From positions 1 to 37,283 of the forward strand of contig JBIKSI010000011.1 of the NCBI GenBank assembly GCA_044348665.1: a DNA stretch of 37,283 bases, in the 5' to 3' direction. Below the pieces are notes generated by a model, which was not told the origin of the DNA, searched no databases, and saw only the letters and a list, made by a program, of their open reading frames with translations. Origin of the DNA: M2408 sp044348665 (GTDB lineage Bacteria > Bacteroidota > Bacteroidia > Flavobacteriales_D > Crocinitomicaceae). Of the stretch, positions 8,187-15,322 are shown piece by piece (positions within the stretch are counted from its first letter, which is position 1; every line of letters begins with the position of its first letter). Both the position numbers and the translations under genes were made by a program.

Positions 8187-9638
8187 TTGTTCTATAAAAA
8201 ACATAAGCAACTGATAATCAGGTTATTTTCACTAGTGTTAATTTTAGTGATATTGATTTATTTTTTCACTTGTTCTTCTAAAAAATCGACTGAAAATAAT
8301 TCGGAAGCAGTGCAAGGAATTGACCTTCCTGAAATTTTAAAAAGAGGAAAACTGACCGTTTTAGCAGAAAACAGTTCAACTTCCTATTTTGTTTATCGAG
8401 GAAATAAAATGGGCTTTGAATACGAATTATTAAAAGAATTTGCGCAAGAAATTGGTGTGGAACTAGAAGTAAAAACGGTCACAAACCTAGATGAAATCAA
8501 TACTGAGTTAAACGACGGAGAAGGCGACATCATTGCTTGCAATTATACAATTACAAAGGAAAGACAAAAGGAAATCGATTTTAGTATCCCATTTTTGCGA
8601 ACAAGCCAAGTCCTGATCCAAAGAAAACCGGATGGTTGGGAAAATATGTCAGATGAAGACATTAAAAAACAATTGTTGGTAGATCCTATTCAATTGGCGA
8701 ACAAAAAAATTTACGTTTGGAAAGAATCAAGTTATTACCAAAGATTATTGCATTTGCAGGAAGAAATTGGCGATTCCATTCTAATTCAGGGCGAAACAGG
8801 TGAAATTTCTGGTGAAGATTTAATTGAACAAGTTTCGGAAGGAACGATTGATTACACGGTAGTTGAAAAAAACATTGCACAAGTAAATAGACGCTTTTTT
8901 GAAAATATTGATATTGATTTAGAAATTAGTGTGCGTCAAAAAATTGGCTTTGCACTAAGAAAAACATCTCCGTTGTTAAAAGCACGATTAAATCAATGGT
9001 TGACAAACTTCATGAAAAAAGCGGCCTATAAATACATGAAGCATAAGTATTTTGAATTGGCACAAATTACCACCAAATCGCAGGATGCATTTTCAAGTCT
9101 GAAAAGTGGACAATTGAGTAGATTTGACGCCATTTTTAAGAAAGAAGCAAAAAAATACAATTGGGATTGGCAATTAATCGCATCGATTGCCTATCAGGAA
9201 TCTAAGTTTAACCCAGACATTACAGGTTTTGGAGGAGCTTATGGAATGATGCAATTTATGCCGGGTGTTGGACCGAAGTTTGGTGTTTATCCAAATTCTC
9301 CGCCTGATGTTCAAATAGCTGGTGGGACAAAAAAACTGCACAAAGATTTTCAATGTTGGCCAGAAATAAAGAATAAAACTCAGCGAATCAAATTTGCTTT
9401 GGCATCCTACAATGCTGGTTTAGGTCATATTAAAGATGCCCAAAGGTTGGCAGAAAAACATGGCTTAAATCCTACGATTTGGGACGATAACGTGGAAACG
9501 ATGGTAAAAAATCTTTCTCACAAGGAGTATTACCGAGACGAAGTTGTTGAAAATGGTGCGATGCGTGGTGCTCACAATCAAAAATATGTAAACACTGTGT
9601 TTAACAGGTATTTATCCTACAAATCAATGTACAAATAA
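8187..9638 (+). CDS. mltF: MltF-like membrane-bound lytic murein transglycosylase
   Basis: Two-domain enzyme expected to cleave peptidoglycan glycan strands, releasing 1,6-anhydromuropeptides. After an N-terminal hydrophobic segment ending FFTCSSKK comes an amino-acid-binding-like (SBP_bac_3) domain at about residues 47-290 (KRGKLTVLAEN, GFEYELLKEFAQEIG, EGDIIACNYTITKER, then DFSIPF). An SLT domain follows from about 312, with the catalytic Glu338 in AYQESKFNP and then GAYGMMQFMPG and ALASYNAGLGHI. This order is diagnostic of MltF. The frame has no ATG; TTG codons occur at 8163, 8175 and 8187. I choose 8187 (483 residues) because it leaves a compact signal and does not overlap the upstream gene; a TTG at 8076 would overlap it. 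The Cys after FFT suggests a lipoprotein, though the lipobox is not ideal. Confidence 0.88.
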   Translation: MFYKKHKQLIIRLFSLVLILVILIYFFTCSSKKSTENNSEAVQGIDLPEILKRGKLTVLAENSSTSYFVYRGNKMGFEYELLKEFAQEIGVELEVKTVTNLDEINTELNDGEGDIIACNYTITKERQKEIDFSIPFLRTSQVLIQRKPDGWENMSDEDIKKQLLVDPIQLANKKIYVWKESSYYQRLLHLQEEIGDSILIQGETGEISGEDLIEQVSEGTIDYTVVEKNIAQVNRRFFENIDIDLEISVRQKIGFALRKTSPLLKARLNQWLTNFMKKAAYKYMKHKYFELAQITTKSQDAFSSLKSGQLSRFDAIFKKEAKKYNWDWQLIASIAYQESKFNPDITGFGGAYGMMQFMPGVGPKFGVYPNSPPDVQIAGGTKKLHKDFQCWPEIKNKTQRIKFALASYNAGLGHIKDAQRLAEKHGLNPTIWDDNVETMVKNLSHKEYYRDEVVENGAMRGAHNQKYVNTVFNRYLSYKSMYK

Positions 9639-9646
9639 TATTTTTT

Positions 9647-10540
9647 ATGTTTTGTTTAGAAAATGAATTCATAAAAATTCAAGTTGACCCAAAAGGTGCT
9701 GAATTAAAATCAGTTTACAACAAAAGCTTAGAAAAAGAAATTCTTTATGATGGGAAAAGTCCTTTTTGGAACCGATCTGCTCCCATTTTATTTCCAATTG
9801 TTGGAAGATTAAAAGAAAACAGCTATCATCATGGAGGTGCTAATTTCGAATTAAGTCAACATGGATTTGCAAGAAATGAGCAATTTGCACTTTCTGAACA
9901 AAATGAAAATCAGGTCGTTTTTTCTTTAAAATCATCTGAAAAAAGTTTAGAAATTTTCCCCTTTGAATTTGAGTTAAAAATTAGTTATGTGCTTGAAAAT
10001 GAAAAAGTAATTACTAAATATCAGCTTATTAATTCTGGAAAAAAAGAATTGCTATTTTCTATAGGTGCGCACCCAGGTTTTGTCTGTCCCATACATGAAA
10101 ACGAAAATTTTGAAGATTATTTTTTGGAATTTGAGGAAAAAGAAAACTTAGAAAGACATTTATTGAATTGCGAGACTGGATTGTTTACGGGAGAAACAGA
10201 AATTCTTGCCCAAGATAGTTCACACTTAGATTTATCTTATTCTTATTTTCTAAAAGATGCTATAGTATTTAAAGACCTGAAATCTACTTGGATAAAATTG
10301 AAGTCAAAAAAATCAACTTACTGTTTGACCTTTTCTTTTGAGAACTTCCCGTATTTTGGTATTTGGACCAAGGAGAACGCGCAATTTATTTGTTTGGAAC
10401 CGTGGTGCGGACTTGCTGATTCTGAAAATAGTTCACAAAAATTCGAACAAAAAGAAGGGATTAATTATTTATTGGCAGGAGAAAAATTTGAACGAAAATA
10501 TTCCTTTTGGGTGAATTTTTACGAGAAGGTAAAACAATAA
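9647..10540 (+). CDS. Aldose 1-epimerase family protein (LacX/YeaD-like)
   Basis: A 297-residue cytoplasmic beta-sandwich protein of the galactose mutarotase-like superfamily, which interconverts alpha and beta anomers of sugars or acts on sugar phosphates. Motifs seen are PILFPIVGRLKENSYHHGG near residue 45, HGFARNEQF near residue 70 with a likely active-site His, SIGAHPGF near residue 140 with the second His, and ICLEPWCGLADS near residue 250 with the catalytic Glu. The lack of a signal peptide and the arrangement resemble the LacX/YeaD branch more than classical GalM. It starts eight bases after the mltF-like stop and is probably cotranscribed. The sugar is unknown. Confidence 0.86.
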   Translation: MFCLENEFIKIQVDPKGAELKSVYNKSLEKEILYDGKSPFWNRSAPILFPIVGRLKENSYHHGGANFELSQHGFARNEQFALSEQNENQVVFSLKSSEKSLEIFPFEFELKISYVLENEKVITKYQLINSGKKELLFSIGAHPGFVCPIHENENFEDYFLEFEEKENLERHLLNCETGLFTGETEILAQDSSHLDLSYSYFLKDAIVFKDLKSTWIKLKSKKSTYCLTFSFENFPYFGIWTKENAQFICLEPWCGLADSENSSQKFEQKEGINYLLAGEKFERKYSFWVNFYEKVKQ

Positions 10541-10641
10541 TTTTTGTGTATGAAATGTCAAGTGTTTTATTGTTTTTTATTACATCCTTAATTTTATTTA
10601 TCTTGTATCAAAGATTTAAGTATTAAGATCTAATATTCTAC

Positions 10642-10672
10642 TTGAATTCACCAATTTATTTTTGTATATTTG
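10642..10672 (+). promoter_or_regulatory. Candidate promoter for the secreted protein at 10690
   Basis: TTG (10642-10644), 20 bases, then TATATTTG (10665-10672), a full match to TAnnTTTG. An overlapping TATTTTTG lies at 10657-10664. This argues that the in-frame TTG at 10642 is promoter sequence and that translation starts at ATG 10690. Confidence 0.45.
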
Positions 10673-10689
10673 ATATTTCGTTAAAACAA

Positions 10690-11442
10690 ATGGCAAAATT
10701 TATTTCAGTAATTATAGTATTTTTCATAACATTTTCTGTTTTTGCAGATTGTGCAAGTACGGGGATTACGATGTTCCCAACGAATTCCTCTATCAAGCAA
10801 AACTCAATTTTTATGATTGAAGGCTATGCAAGTAGTCAGCAAATTATTTTAGAATTAGGGAAAAAACATCAGATTTATCTTAAAAATGGTGACAATAAAA
10901 TTAAACTTATTGTTAGTGAAGTTTGTGTTGGTCAATTTCTTTTGACGCAAGCCATTTTAAAAGCTGAAACGGAACCTATTGCTGGTTTAGAATACACGGT
11001 TTGCATCGATGGTTTGCCTGAATATGAAACTTTAAATCGTTACAATGCAAAAACCGGGAAAAGAGAAGCGATAAAATATAAGATTTTGGCAGAAAAGGAT
11101 GAAATTGCACCAAAAATGAATCAGAAACCTAAAGAAATAGAAAAATCCTTTGTTCCTTTTGGTTGTGGACCAGAAATTTATGTGATTTTTGATAATCGGA
11201 TCAGTGATAATTCTGAATTGTTGGCAAAAACAAGCTTAAAAAATAAGAGTACAGGCAAAGAAACTACCTATTACATTCCCGTCGCGGGAAATGAAATTTC
11301 TATTGGTCATGGAATGTGTTCAGGAGCCTTTATTTTCGATGAAGGAAAGGAATTTGAAATTGAGTTTTCATTTATGGATGCCTCTGGAAATCTAACAAAT
11401 TGGATAGGTGAACGAATCAGTTTTACCAAGCCGGAGGAATAA
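10690..11442 (+). CDS. Hypothetical secreted protein
   Basis: About 250 residues from ATG 10690 (MAKFISVIIVFFITFSVFADC). That start gives a good Sec signal peptide, probably cleaved near FSVFA/D. The first mature residues include a cysteine (DCASTGITMFP), but FAD before it is not a lipobox. The mature chain looks like beta-rich extracytoplasmic sequence with several cysteines (VCVGQF, TVCIDGLP, FGCGPE and HGMCSGA) that could form disulfides. No family recognised. A small lipoprotein gene follows after 13 bases, so the two are probably one operon. Confidence 0.68.
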   Translation: MAKFISVIIVFFITFSVFADCASTGITMFPTNSSIKQNSIFMIEGYASSQQIILELGKKHQIYLKNGDNKIKLIVSEVCVGQFLLTQAILKAETEPIAGLEYTVCIDGLPEYETLNRYNAKTGKREAIKYKILAEKDEIAPKMNQKPKEIEKSFVPFGCGPEIYVIFDNRISDNSELLAKTSLKNKSTGKETTYYIPVAGNEISIGHGMCSGAFIFDEGKEFEIEFSFMDASGNLTNWIGERISFTKPEE

Positions 11443-11455
11443 ATCACAACTGTTT

Positions 11456-11872
11456 ATGAAGAAAAGGATGTGCATATTGTTTTTTTTAATCATAACTATT
11501 GTTTATTCCTGTACTTCAACTTCTCGAGAAAAAAAGGAAAAAATCAAACCTAAAAATTTTCATTGTTTTACAAAAGAATTTAAAATAAATAAAAAGAATG
11601 AATTAAAAATTTTTGTGTGCGAAAATGAAAAATTGCAATATTGGGAAAATATAATTGAATCAAAAGTTATTTACTCAAAAGATACCATAAATGTTTTAAA
11701 AGAATATCAATTGCATTTTAACAGCAAAGCTGAAAACCTTCATTTTGTTGATTTTATTAATGATGGGAACAAATTTACAGCAATATATTTTTATTCAGGG
11801 TGTGCGGGAGATTTGTGTATGGTTGTACTCAAAGTGGAATTTACAATTAATAAAAAGGTAATCTTATTTTAA
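11456..11872 (+). CDS. Hypothetical small lipoprotein
   Basis: About 138 residues from ATG 11456. The N-terminus MKKRMCILFFLIITIVYSC is a lipoprotein signal with lipobox VYSC, followed by a Ser/Thr/Lys-rich tether. An in-frame TTG at 11408 lies inside the preceding gene and would put 16 polar residues before the signal. The mature domain is lysine-rich with a CAGDLC motif near the C-terminus that could be a disulfide pair. It lies 13 bases after the preceding exported protein gene. No family recognised. Confidence 0.65.
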   Translation: MKKRMCILFFLIITIVYSCTSTSREKKEKIKPKNFHCFTKEFKINKKNELKIFVCENEKLQYWENIIESKVIYSKDTINVLKEYQLHFNSKAENLHFVDFINDGNKFTAIYFYSGCAGDLCMVVLKVEFTINKKVILF

Positions 11873-12023
11873 TTGATATGTATGATTATGACGAGGAAAT
11901 AAAGCAAAGAGTTGAATGAATTTTGTCTCTTGTTTTGAATGATAAATTACTTTACTTTACCGCATTTACAAAACTTGGCTTACACCTTGCTACCATCTCA
12001 ATTTAGATTCAATTTACCCCATC

Positions 12024-12055
12024 AAAAAACCCATATCAAAAATTGATACGGGTTT
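12024..12055 (-). terminator. Terminator downstream of tRNA-Ser
   Basis: On the minus strand AAACCCGTATC, a seven-base loop and GATATGGGTTT form an 11-bp stem with one G-U pair, running into a T-run. It begins ten bases after the tRNA 3' end. In plus-strand RNA the same position is an A-C mismatch, so the minus strand is favoured. Confidence 0.7.
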
Positions 12056-12064
12056 AAAAACTTC

Positions 12065-12155
12065 TGGCGGAGAGAGAGAGATTCGAACTCTCGGTAAGCT
12101 TTAGACCTACACACGCTTTCCAGGCGTGCTCCTTAAGCCACTCGGACACCTCTCC
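12065..12155 (-). tRNA. tRNA-Ser(GGA)
   Basis: A 91-base class II tRNA on the minus strand. The acceptor GGAGAGG pairs with TCTCTCC (with one G-U), followed by discriminator G and an encoded CCA. The D-arm region reads GTCCGAGTGGCTTAAGGAG. The anticodon stem CACGC/GCGTG holds the loop CTGGAAA, so the anticodon is GGA (reads UCC and UCU). A long variable arm follows, as expected for serine, then a T arm with GTTCGAATC. It seems intact. A broken copy of its 5' part lies just upstream at 12178-12219. Confidence 0.95.
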
Positions 12156-12177
12156 TTTTTTTATTTATTACTTCACC

Positions 12178-12219
12178 CTCCTTAAGCCTCCCGATAATTA
12201 TCGGGACGGACACCTCTCC
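12178..12219 (-). repeat. Partial tRNA-Ser copy interrupted by a perfect palindrome
   Basis: Two blocks of the tRNA-Ser 5' region recur exactly: CTCCTTAAGCC (tRNA 12129-12139, copy 12178-12188) and CGGACACCTCTCC (tRNA 12143-12155, copy 12207-12219), with the adjoining T-rich flank. In the tRNA they are separated by ACT; in the copy they are separated by 18 bases containing CCCGATAATTATCGGG (12190-12205), a perfect 16-bp palindrome. The copy lacks the anticodon, variable and T arms, so it cannot be a tRNA gene. It lies between ansA and the true tRNA. Confidence 0.8.
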
Positions 12220-12237
12220 TTTTTTATTTTTCAAATT

Positions 12238-12270
12238 CCTTAGGCCTAACGATCGCTATCGAAACGGAAG
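12238..12270. repeat. Second, diverged palindromic element
   Basis: CCTTAGGCCT, then CGAT(CGC)TATCG, then ACGGA aligns with the CCTTAAGCCT, CGAT(AAT)TATCG and ACGGA of the element about 58 bases earlier. It contains the palindrome TTAGGCCTAA (12240-12249). It looks like an older or edited copy of the same small element, in the leader-side gap before tRNA-Ser and after ansA. Confidence 0.5.
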
Positions 12271-12318
12271 GTCTAATTTTAATTGAGTTTGCAAAAATAC
12301 AATTTTATTTTGAATCAA

Positions 12319-13350
12319 CTACAAACTTATTTCACCTGCAATATTTTCTTTCAATTTTGAGATGATTTCTTCCCGATTTGAGTACTTGCCCAGTAAATAC
12401 ATCATTTTGGTAATCGCAGCTTCAGTGGTTAAATCGTTTCCACCAACAACGCCATTTTGTTCTAAAAAAGCACTCGTTTCATATTTCCCCTGATTTACTT
12501 TCCCCGTGCTGCATTGCGTGATGTTTAAAATAATTCCTCCAGCTGCTAGGTAATTTAACACCAAATTTTGAAAATCTTTGTTAGACGGCACATTTCCTGA
12601 ACCAAAACTTTCAATAACAATGCCTTTTACAGTGTTGATATCAAAAATACTGGAATAAACTTTAGGCGAAAATCCAGGAAATATTTTTAATAAGGCAACT
12701 CGATCTTCAAAGTTTGTGAAAAATTCAAGCTCTTGTGTTTTCTCCTGTTTTTCTTGTTTACTGTAGTTAATTTGTACTCCTGCGACCGCTAATTCTGGAA
12801 AGTTTGGAGAACTAAATGCTTCAAAATGACTTGCTGATATTTTTGATGTACGGTTTCCGCGGTATAATGAATACTCAAAATAGATGGCAACTTCTTGAAT
12901 AATGGAAAGAGCATCTTGATCTTTTTCTCCAGCAATTTCAATGGCGGTTATGATATTCTCTTTTCCGTCTGTACGAATTGTCCCAATCGGTAATTGAGAA
13001 CCTGTGAAAATAACTGGTTTTTTTAATCCTTGCAGCATAAAACTTAAAGCTGAAGCTGAATAAGCCATTGTGTCTGAACCGTGTAAAACAACAAAGCCGT
13101 CGTAGTTATCATATTTTTCGTAAACAATTTCAGCAATTTTTTTCCAATGACTTGGATCCATTTCGGAAGAATCAACTGGTTTATCGAAAGAAATTGTGTC
13201 TAAGCTAACATTTAGACGTTCCAACTCCGGGATTTGACTGCTCAAATGTTTGAAATCGAAGGCTTTTAAAACACCTGTTTTTGTGTCTTGAATCATTCCG
13301 ATGGTTCCACCAGTATAAACGATTAAAACTTTAGGTTGATTTGTTTTCAA
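12319..13350 (-). CDS. ansA: Type I L-asparaginase
   Basis: A 343-residue cytoplasmic asparaginase that hydrolyses L-asparagine to aspartate and ammonia. It has both threonine motifs of the asparaginase/glutaminase family: VYTGGTIGM at about residue 11, with the nucleophilic Thr, and VLHGSDTMAYSAS near residue 88, with the Thr-Asp pair. GSQLPIGTIRTDGKEN and the C-terminal GGNDLTTEAAITKM also fit. No signal peptide, consistent with type I. It starts nine bases after the tatD stop and is probably cotranscribed with it. Confidence 0.94.
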   Translation of the reverse strand: MKTNQPKVLIVYTGGTIGMIQDTKTGVLKAFDFKHLSSQIPELERLNVSLDTISFDKPVDSSEMDPSHWKKIAEIVYEKYDNYDGFVVLHGSDTMAYSASALSFMLQGLKKPVIFTGSQLPIGTIRTDGKENIITAIEIAGEKDQDALSIIQEVAIYFEYSLYRGNRTSKISASHFEAFSSPNFPELAVAGVQINYSKQEKQEKTQELEFFTNFEDRVALLKIFPGFSPKVYSSIFDINTVKGIVIESFGSGNVPSNKDFQNLVLNYLAAGGIILNITQCSTGKVNQGKYETSAFLEQNGVVGGNDLTTEAAITKMMYLLGKYSNREEIISKLKENIAGEISL

Positions 13351-13359
13351 AAAAATTCT

Positions 13360-14139
13360 TTATTTAAAATTATGTAAATGAAAACATTTTTCAGCATTTT
13401 GCCTGGTTTCTGTTGCAATGGTTGAAAGTGATGTTTCAAAAATATCTGATAATTTTTCTGCAATTAATGGAATGTATGAACTTTCATTTCTTTTTCCACG
13501 ATTTGGATGTGGAGCTAAGTAGGGCGAATCTGTTTCTAGAATAATTTCATCTAAATGCAAGTTCTTAACAACCTCATCTAAACCTGACTTTTTAAAAGTG
13601 ACAACTCCTCCAATCCCGAATAAAAATCCTCCGTAAGAACGAATTTTTTCAATTTCTTTTTCGCTTCCTGTGAAACAGTGAAAAACACCCGATAATCGAT
13701 CATCATTGTGTTGATCCAAAACCTCAAAAATTTCTTCAAAGGAATCACGCGCATGAATCACTATGGGGATTTGACGTTCCTTTGCCCACTCGATTTGTGT
13801 TGCAAAAGCTTGTTTTTGCTCATTCAAAAATGTTTTGTCCCAGTACAAATCAATTCCGATTTCACCAATAGCAATGAATTTCCTTTTGTCAAGTTCTAGC
13901 TTCAAAAGTGAAAGCGTTTTTTCAAAATCAGCAGCTACTGAGCAAGGATGTAGACCCATCATCGCAAAACAGTTTTTTGGAAATTGCTGTTCAAGTGAAT
14001 ACATTCCTGAAACAGACTCCAAATCGATGTTTGGAAGCAAAAATCTATCTACTCCAGCATGAATTGCGCGCTGAATCATCTCCGTTCGGTCATCATCGAA
14101 TTGAGAAGAATAAAGGTGTGTGTGGGTGTCTATGTACAT
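13360..14139 (-). CDS. TatD family metal-dependent hydrolase / DNase
   Basis: A 259-residue TIM-barrel metallohydrolase of the TatD family (3'-5' exonuclease or DNA-repair-related activity in studied members). Metal ligands are in the usual places: DTHTHLY at residue 4, GEIGIDLYWD near 92 with the Glu, VIHARDSFEE near 128 and FHCFTGS near 153 with the His residues, and ETDSPYLAPHPNRGKRNE near 203 with the Asp. Length is typical. ATG 14139 matches the family start. It is followed at nine bases by ansA and preceded by an 89-base gap holding a repeat element. Confidence 0.94.
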   Translation of the reverse strand: MYIDTHTHLYSSQFDDDRTEMIQRAIHAGVDRFLLPNIDLESVSGMYSLEQQFPKNCFAMMGLHPCSVAADFEKTLSLLKLELDKRKFIAIGEIGIDLYWDKTFLNEQKQAFATQIEWAKERQIPIVIHARDSFEEIFEVLDQHNDDRLSGVFHCFTGSEKEIEKIRSYGGFLFGIGGVVTFKKSGLDEVVKNLHLDEIILETDSPYLAPHPNRGKRNESSYIPLIAEKLSDIFETSLSTIATETRQNAEKCFHLHNFK

Positions 14140-14160
14140 TTCATTAGATTTTAAGATGTT

Positions 14161-14226
14161 AAGACATTAAGATGTTAAGACGATAAATCATCCTACTATC
14201 TTAATGTCCTAAAATCCTAATGTCTT
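14161..14226. repeat. Heptad-based inverted repeat, second copy
   Basis: Arms 14161-14181 and 14206-14226 are complementary at 18 of 21 positions; mismatches recur every four bases at the seven-base heptad junctions. It shares TTAAGATGTTAAGA and CCTAAAATCCTAA with the element at 6931-6994. Here the neighbouring genes run on the minus strand, yet the element has the same orientation as the sufS/sufE copy. That is expected for a dispersed repeat and not for a gene-specific leader. Confidence 0.7.
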
Positions 14227-14228
14227 GA

Positions 14229-14642
14229 TTAACAGAACTCGTTATAAGCTTCCATTAAATTTTCAGCAATCATTTGTGCTGTTCCACCTTCAATGTGGTG
14301 TCTTTCCAAGAAATGAACCAACTCACCGTCTTTAAATAATGCGATAGATGGAGAAGATGGAGGATAAGGCAAAAAGTGTTTTCTTGCTTCAGCAACTGCT
14401 TCACCGTCAACTCCTGCAAAAACTGTTGTTAAAGTTGAAGGTTTTTTGTCGTTTTGAATAGACAATTTTACTCCTGGACGCATATTTCCTGCTGCACAAC
14501 CGCAAACTGAATTAACAACAACTAATAATGTTCCTTTTGTGTTTTTTAATGTTTCGTCAACTTCTTGTGCTGACGTTAATTGTTGAAAACCTACGTTTGT
14601 TAAATCGGCTTTCATTGGTGCTACTAATTGTTCTGGATACAT
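14229..14642 (-). CDS. BrxA/BrxB family bacilliredoxin
   Basis: A 137-residue thioredoxin-fold protein of the YphP/YqiW (DUF1094) family. Relatives in Bacillus reverse mixed disulfides between proteins and the thiol bacillithiol. The CXC active site is Cys47-Gly-Cys49 in NSVCGCAAGNMRPG. The following FAGVDGEAVAEAR, then PYPPSSPSIALFKDGELVHFLERH, is typical of the family. ATG 14642 gives the normal N-terminus (MYPEQLVAPM). It lies between a lipoprotein gene and tatD on the same strand. No bacillithiol biosynthesis genes are in the window, so whether this organism uses bacillithiol cannot be judged here. Confidence 0.92.
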   Translation of the reverse strand: MYPEQLVAPMKADLTNVGFQQLTSAQEVDETLKNTKGTLLVVVNSVCGCAAGNMRPGVKLSIQNDKKPSTLTTVFAGVDGEAVAEARKHFLPYPPSSPSIALFKDGELVHFLERHHIEGGTAQMIAENLMEAYNEFC

Positions 14643-14700
14643 GTTTATTGATTTTTTGAATGTTAAATTATAAATTGTGGGGTGATAAGATTCGAATTAG

Positions 14701-15219
14701 TTAAATTGGTTTTGGTCCGGTGTATTTAATTAGGGGATTTAGTCCTGTAAAACATTTTGACTTATAAGCATAATTGAAAGTCTTGTCTGCTTGTACGTCA
14801 AGAATAAAGTCAATGTGTTGGTGTTGAAATTTTGCGTCTTTTTCTCCAATGTACTCAAAGAATTTGTCGGTAGTTTTCCCTAACTTTTCAACGTAGTCAT
14901 CAAATGAAAGTACTTTATCTGCATGGATTCCAATGTAATTTCCAGCAGGAATTTCGATTGAAAAAGCTCCGTTTTCGTCTGTTGTAAATTGAGCAACTGT
15001 CTCTAATTTGGGATCGTTATTCATACTTTTTTTGATGTAAAACGTGGTATTCGGATAGGCCTCAAAATATCCTTTTAATTGATCTGGATTTGGTCTTGCT
15101 CCGCCACAGTATGGTTTGTGTACCTCAATTTTACCTGTCACTTTAAAACTCACAGGTTTTTTTTTGCCCAAACCACATGAACTTGCAACAATTAGACTAA
15201 CAAACAAAATAAAACGCAT
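14701..15219 (-). CDS. Hypothetical lipoprotein with a transthyretin-like domain
   Basis: A 172-residue probable lipoprotein. MRFILFVSLIVASSC is a short lipoprotein signal with lipobox ASSC, followed by a lysine-rich tether. The mature part VTGKIEVHKPYCGGARP, then DENGAFSIEIPAGNYIGIHADK, resembles the beta-sandwich carboxypeptidase-regulatory/transthyretin-like fold common in Bacteroidota surface proteins; this is inferred from pattern only. It has a good candidate promoter upstream. The bacilliredoxin gene follows after 58 bases. Function unknown. Confidence 0.72.
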   Translation of the reverse strand: MRFILFVSLIVASSCGLGKKKPVSFKVTGKIEVHKPYCGGARPNPDQLKGYFEAYPNTTFYIKKSMNNDPKLETVAQFTTDENGAFSIEIPAGNYIGIHADKVLSFDDYVEKLGKTTDKFFEYIGEKDAKFQHQHIDFILDVQADKTFNYAYKSKCFTGLNPLIKYTGPKPI

Positions 15220-15234
15220 CTTACATTTTTAGTG

Positions 15235-15263
15235 CAAAAATACAAAATTTCTACCTAATGCAA
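15235..15263 (-). promoter_or_regulatory. Candidate promoter for the lipoprotein at 15219
   Basis: On the minus strand TTG (15263-15261), 18 bases, then TATTTTTG (15242-15235), a full match to TAnnTTTG. The -7 box ends 15 bases before the ATG at 15219. It may drive the lipoprotein-bacilliredoxin-tatD-ansA series. Confidence 0.5.
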
Positions 15264-15322
15264 CTCAAGTAACATTTTACTTTTTTGAAAAGAATTATTT
15301 TTACCACATTAAATTTCAAGAA

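Noticed and set aside
10642..10689. TTG 10642 as start of the secreted protein
   Set aside because: It overlaps a well-spaced promoter and adds 16 residues ahead of a clean signal peptide that starts at ATG 10690.
11876..11922. Short frame ATG TAT GAT after the small lipoprotein
   Set aside because: Only 13 codons with no coding character or signal; probably chance.
12065..12270. Prophage or island attachment site at tRNA-Ser
   Set aside because: Only the tRNA 5' region is copied, there is no integrase or cargo, and the copies are under 100 bases apart.
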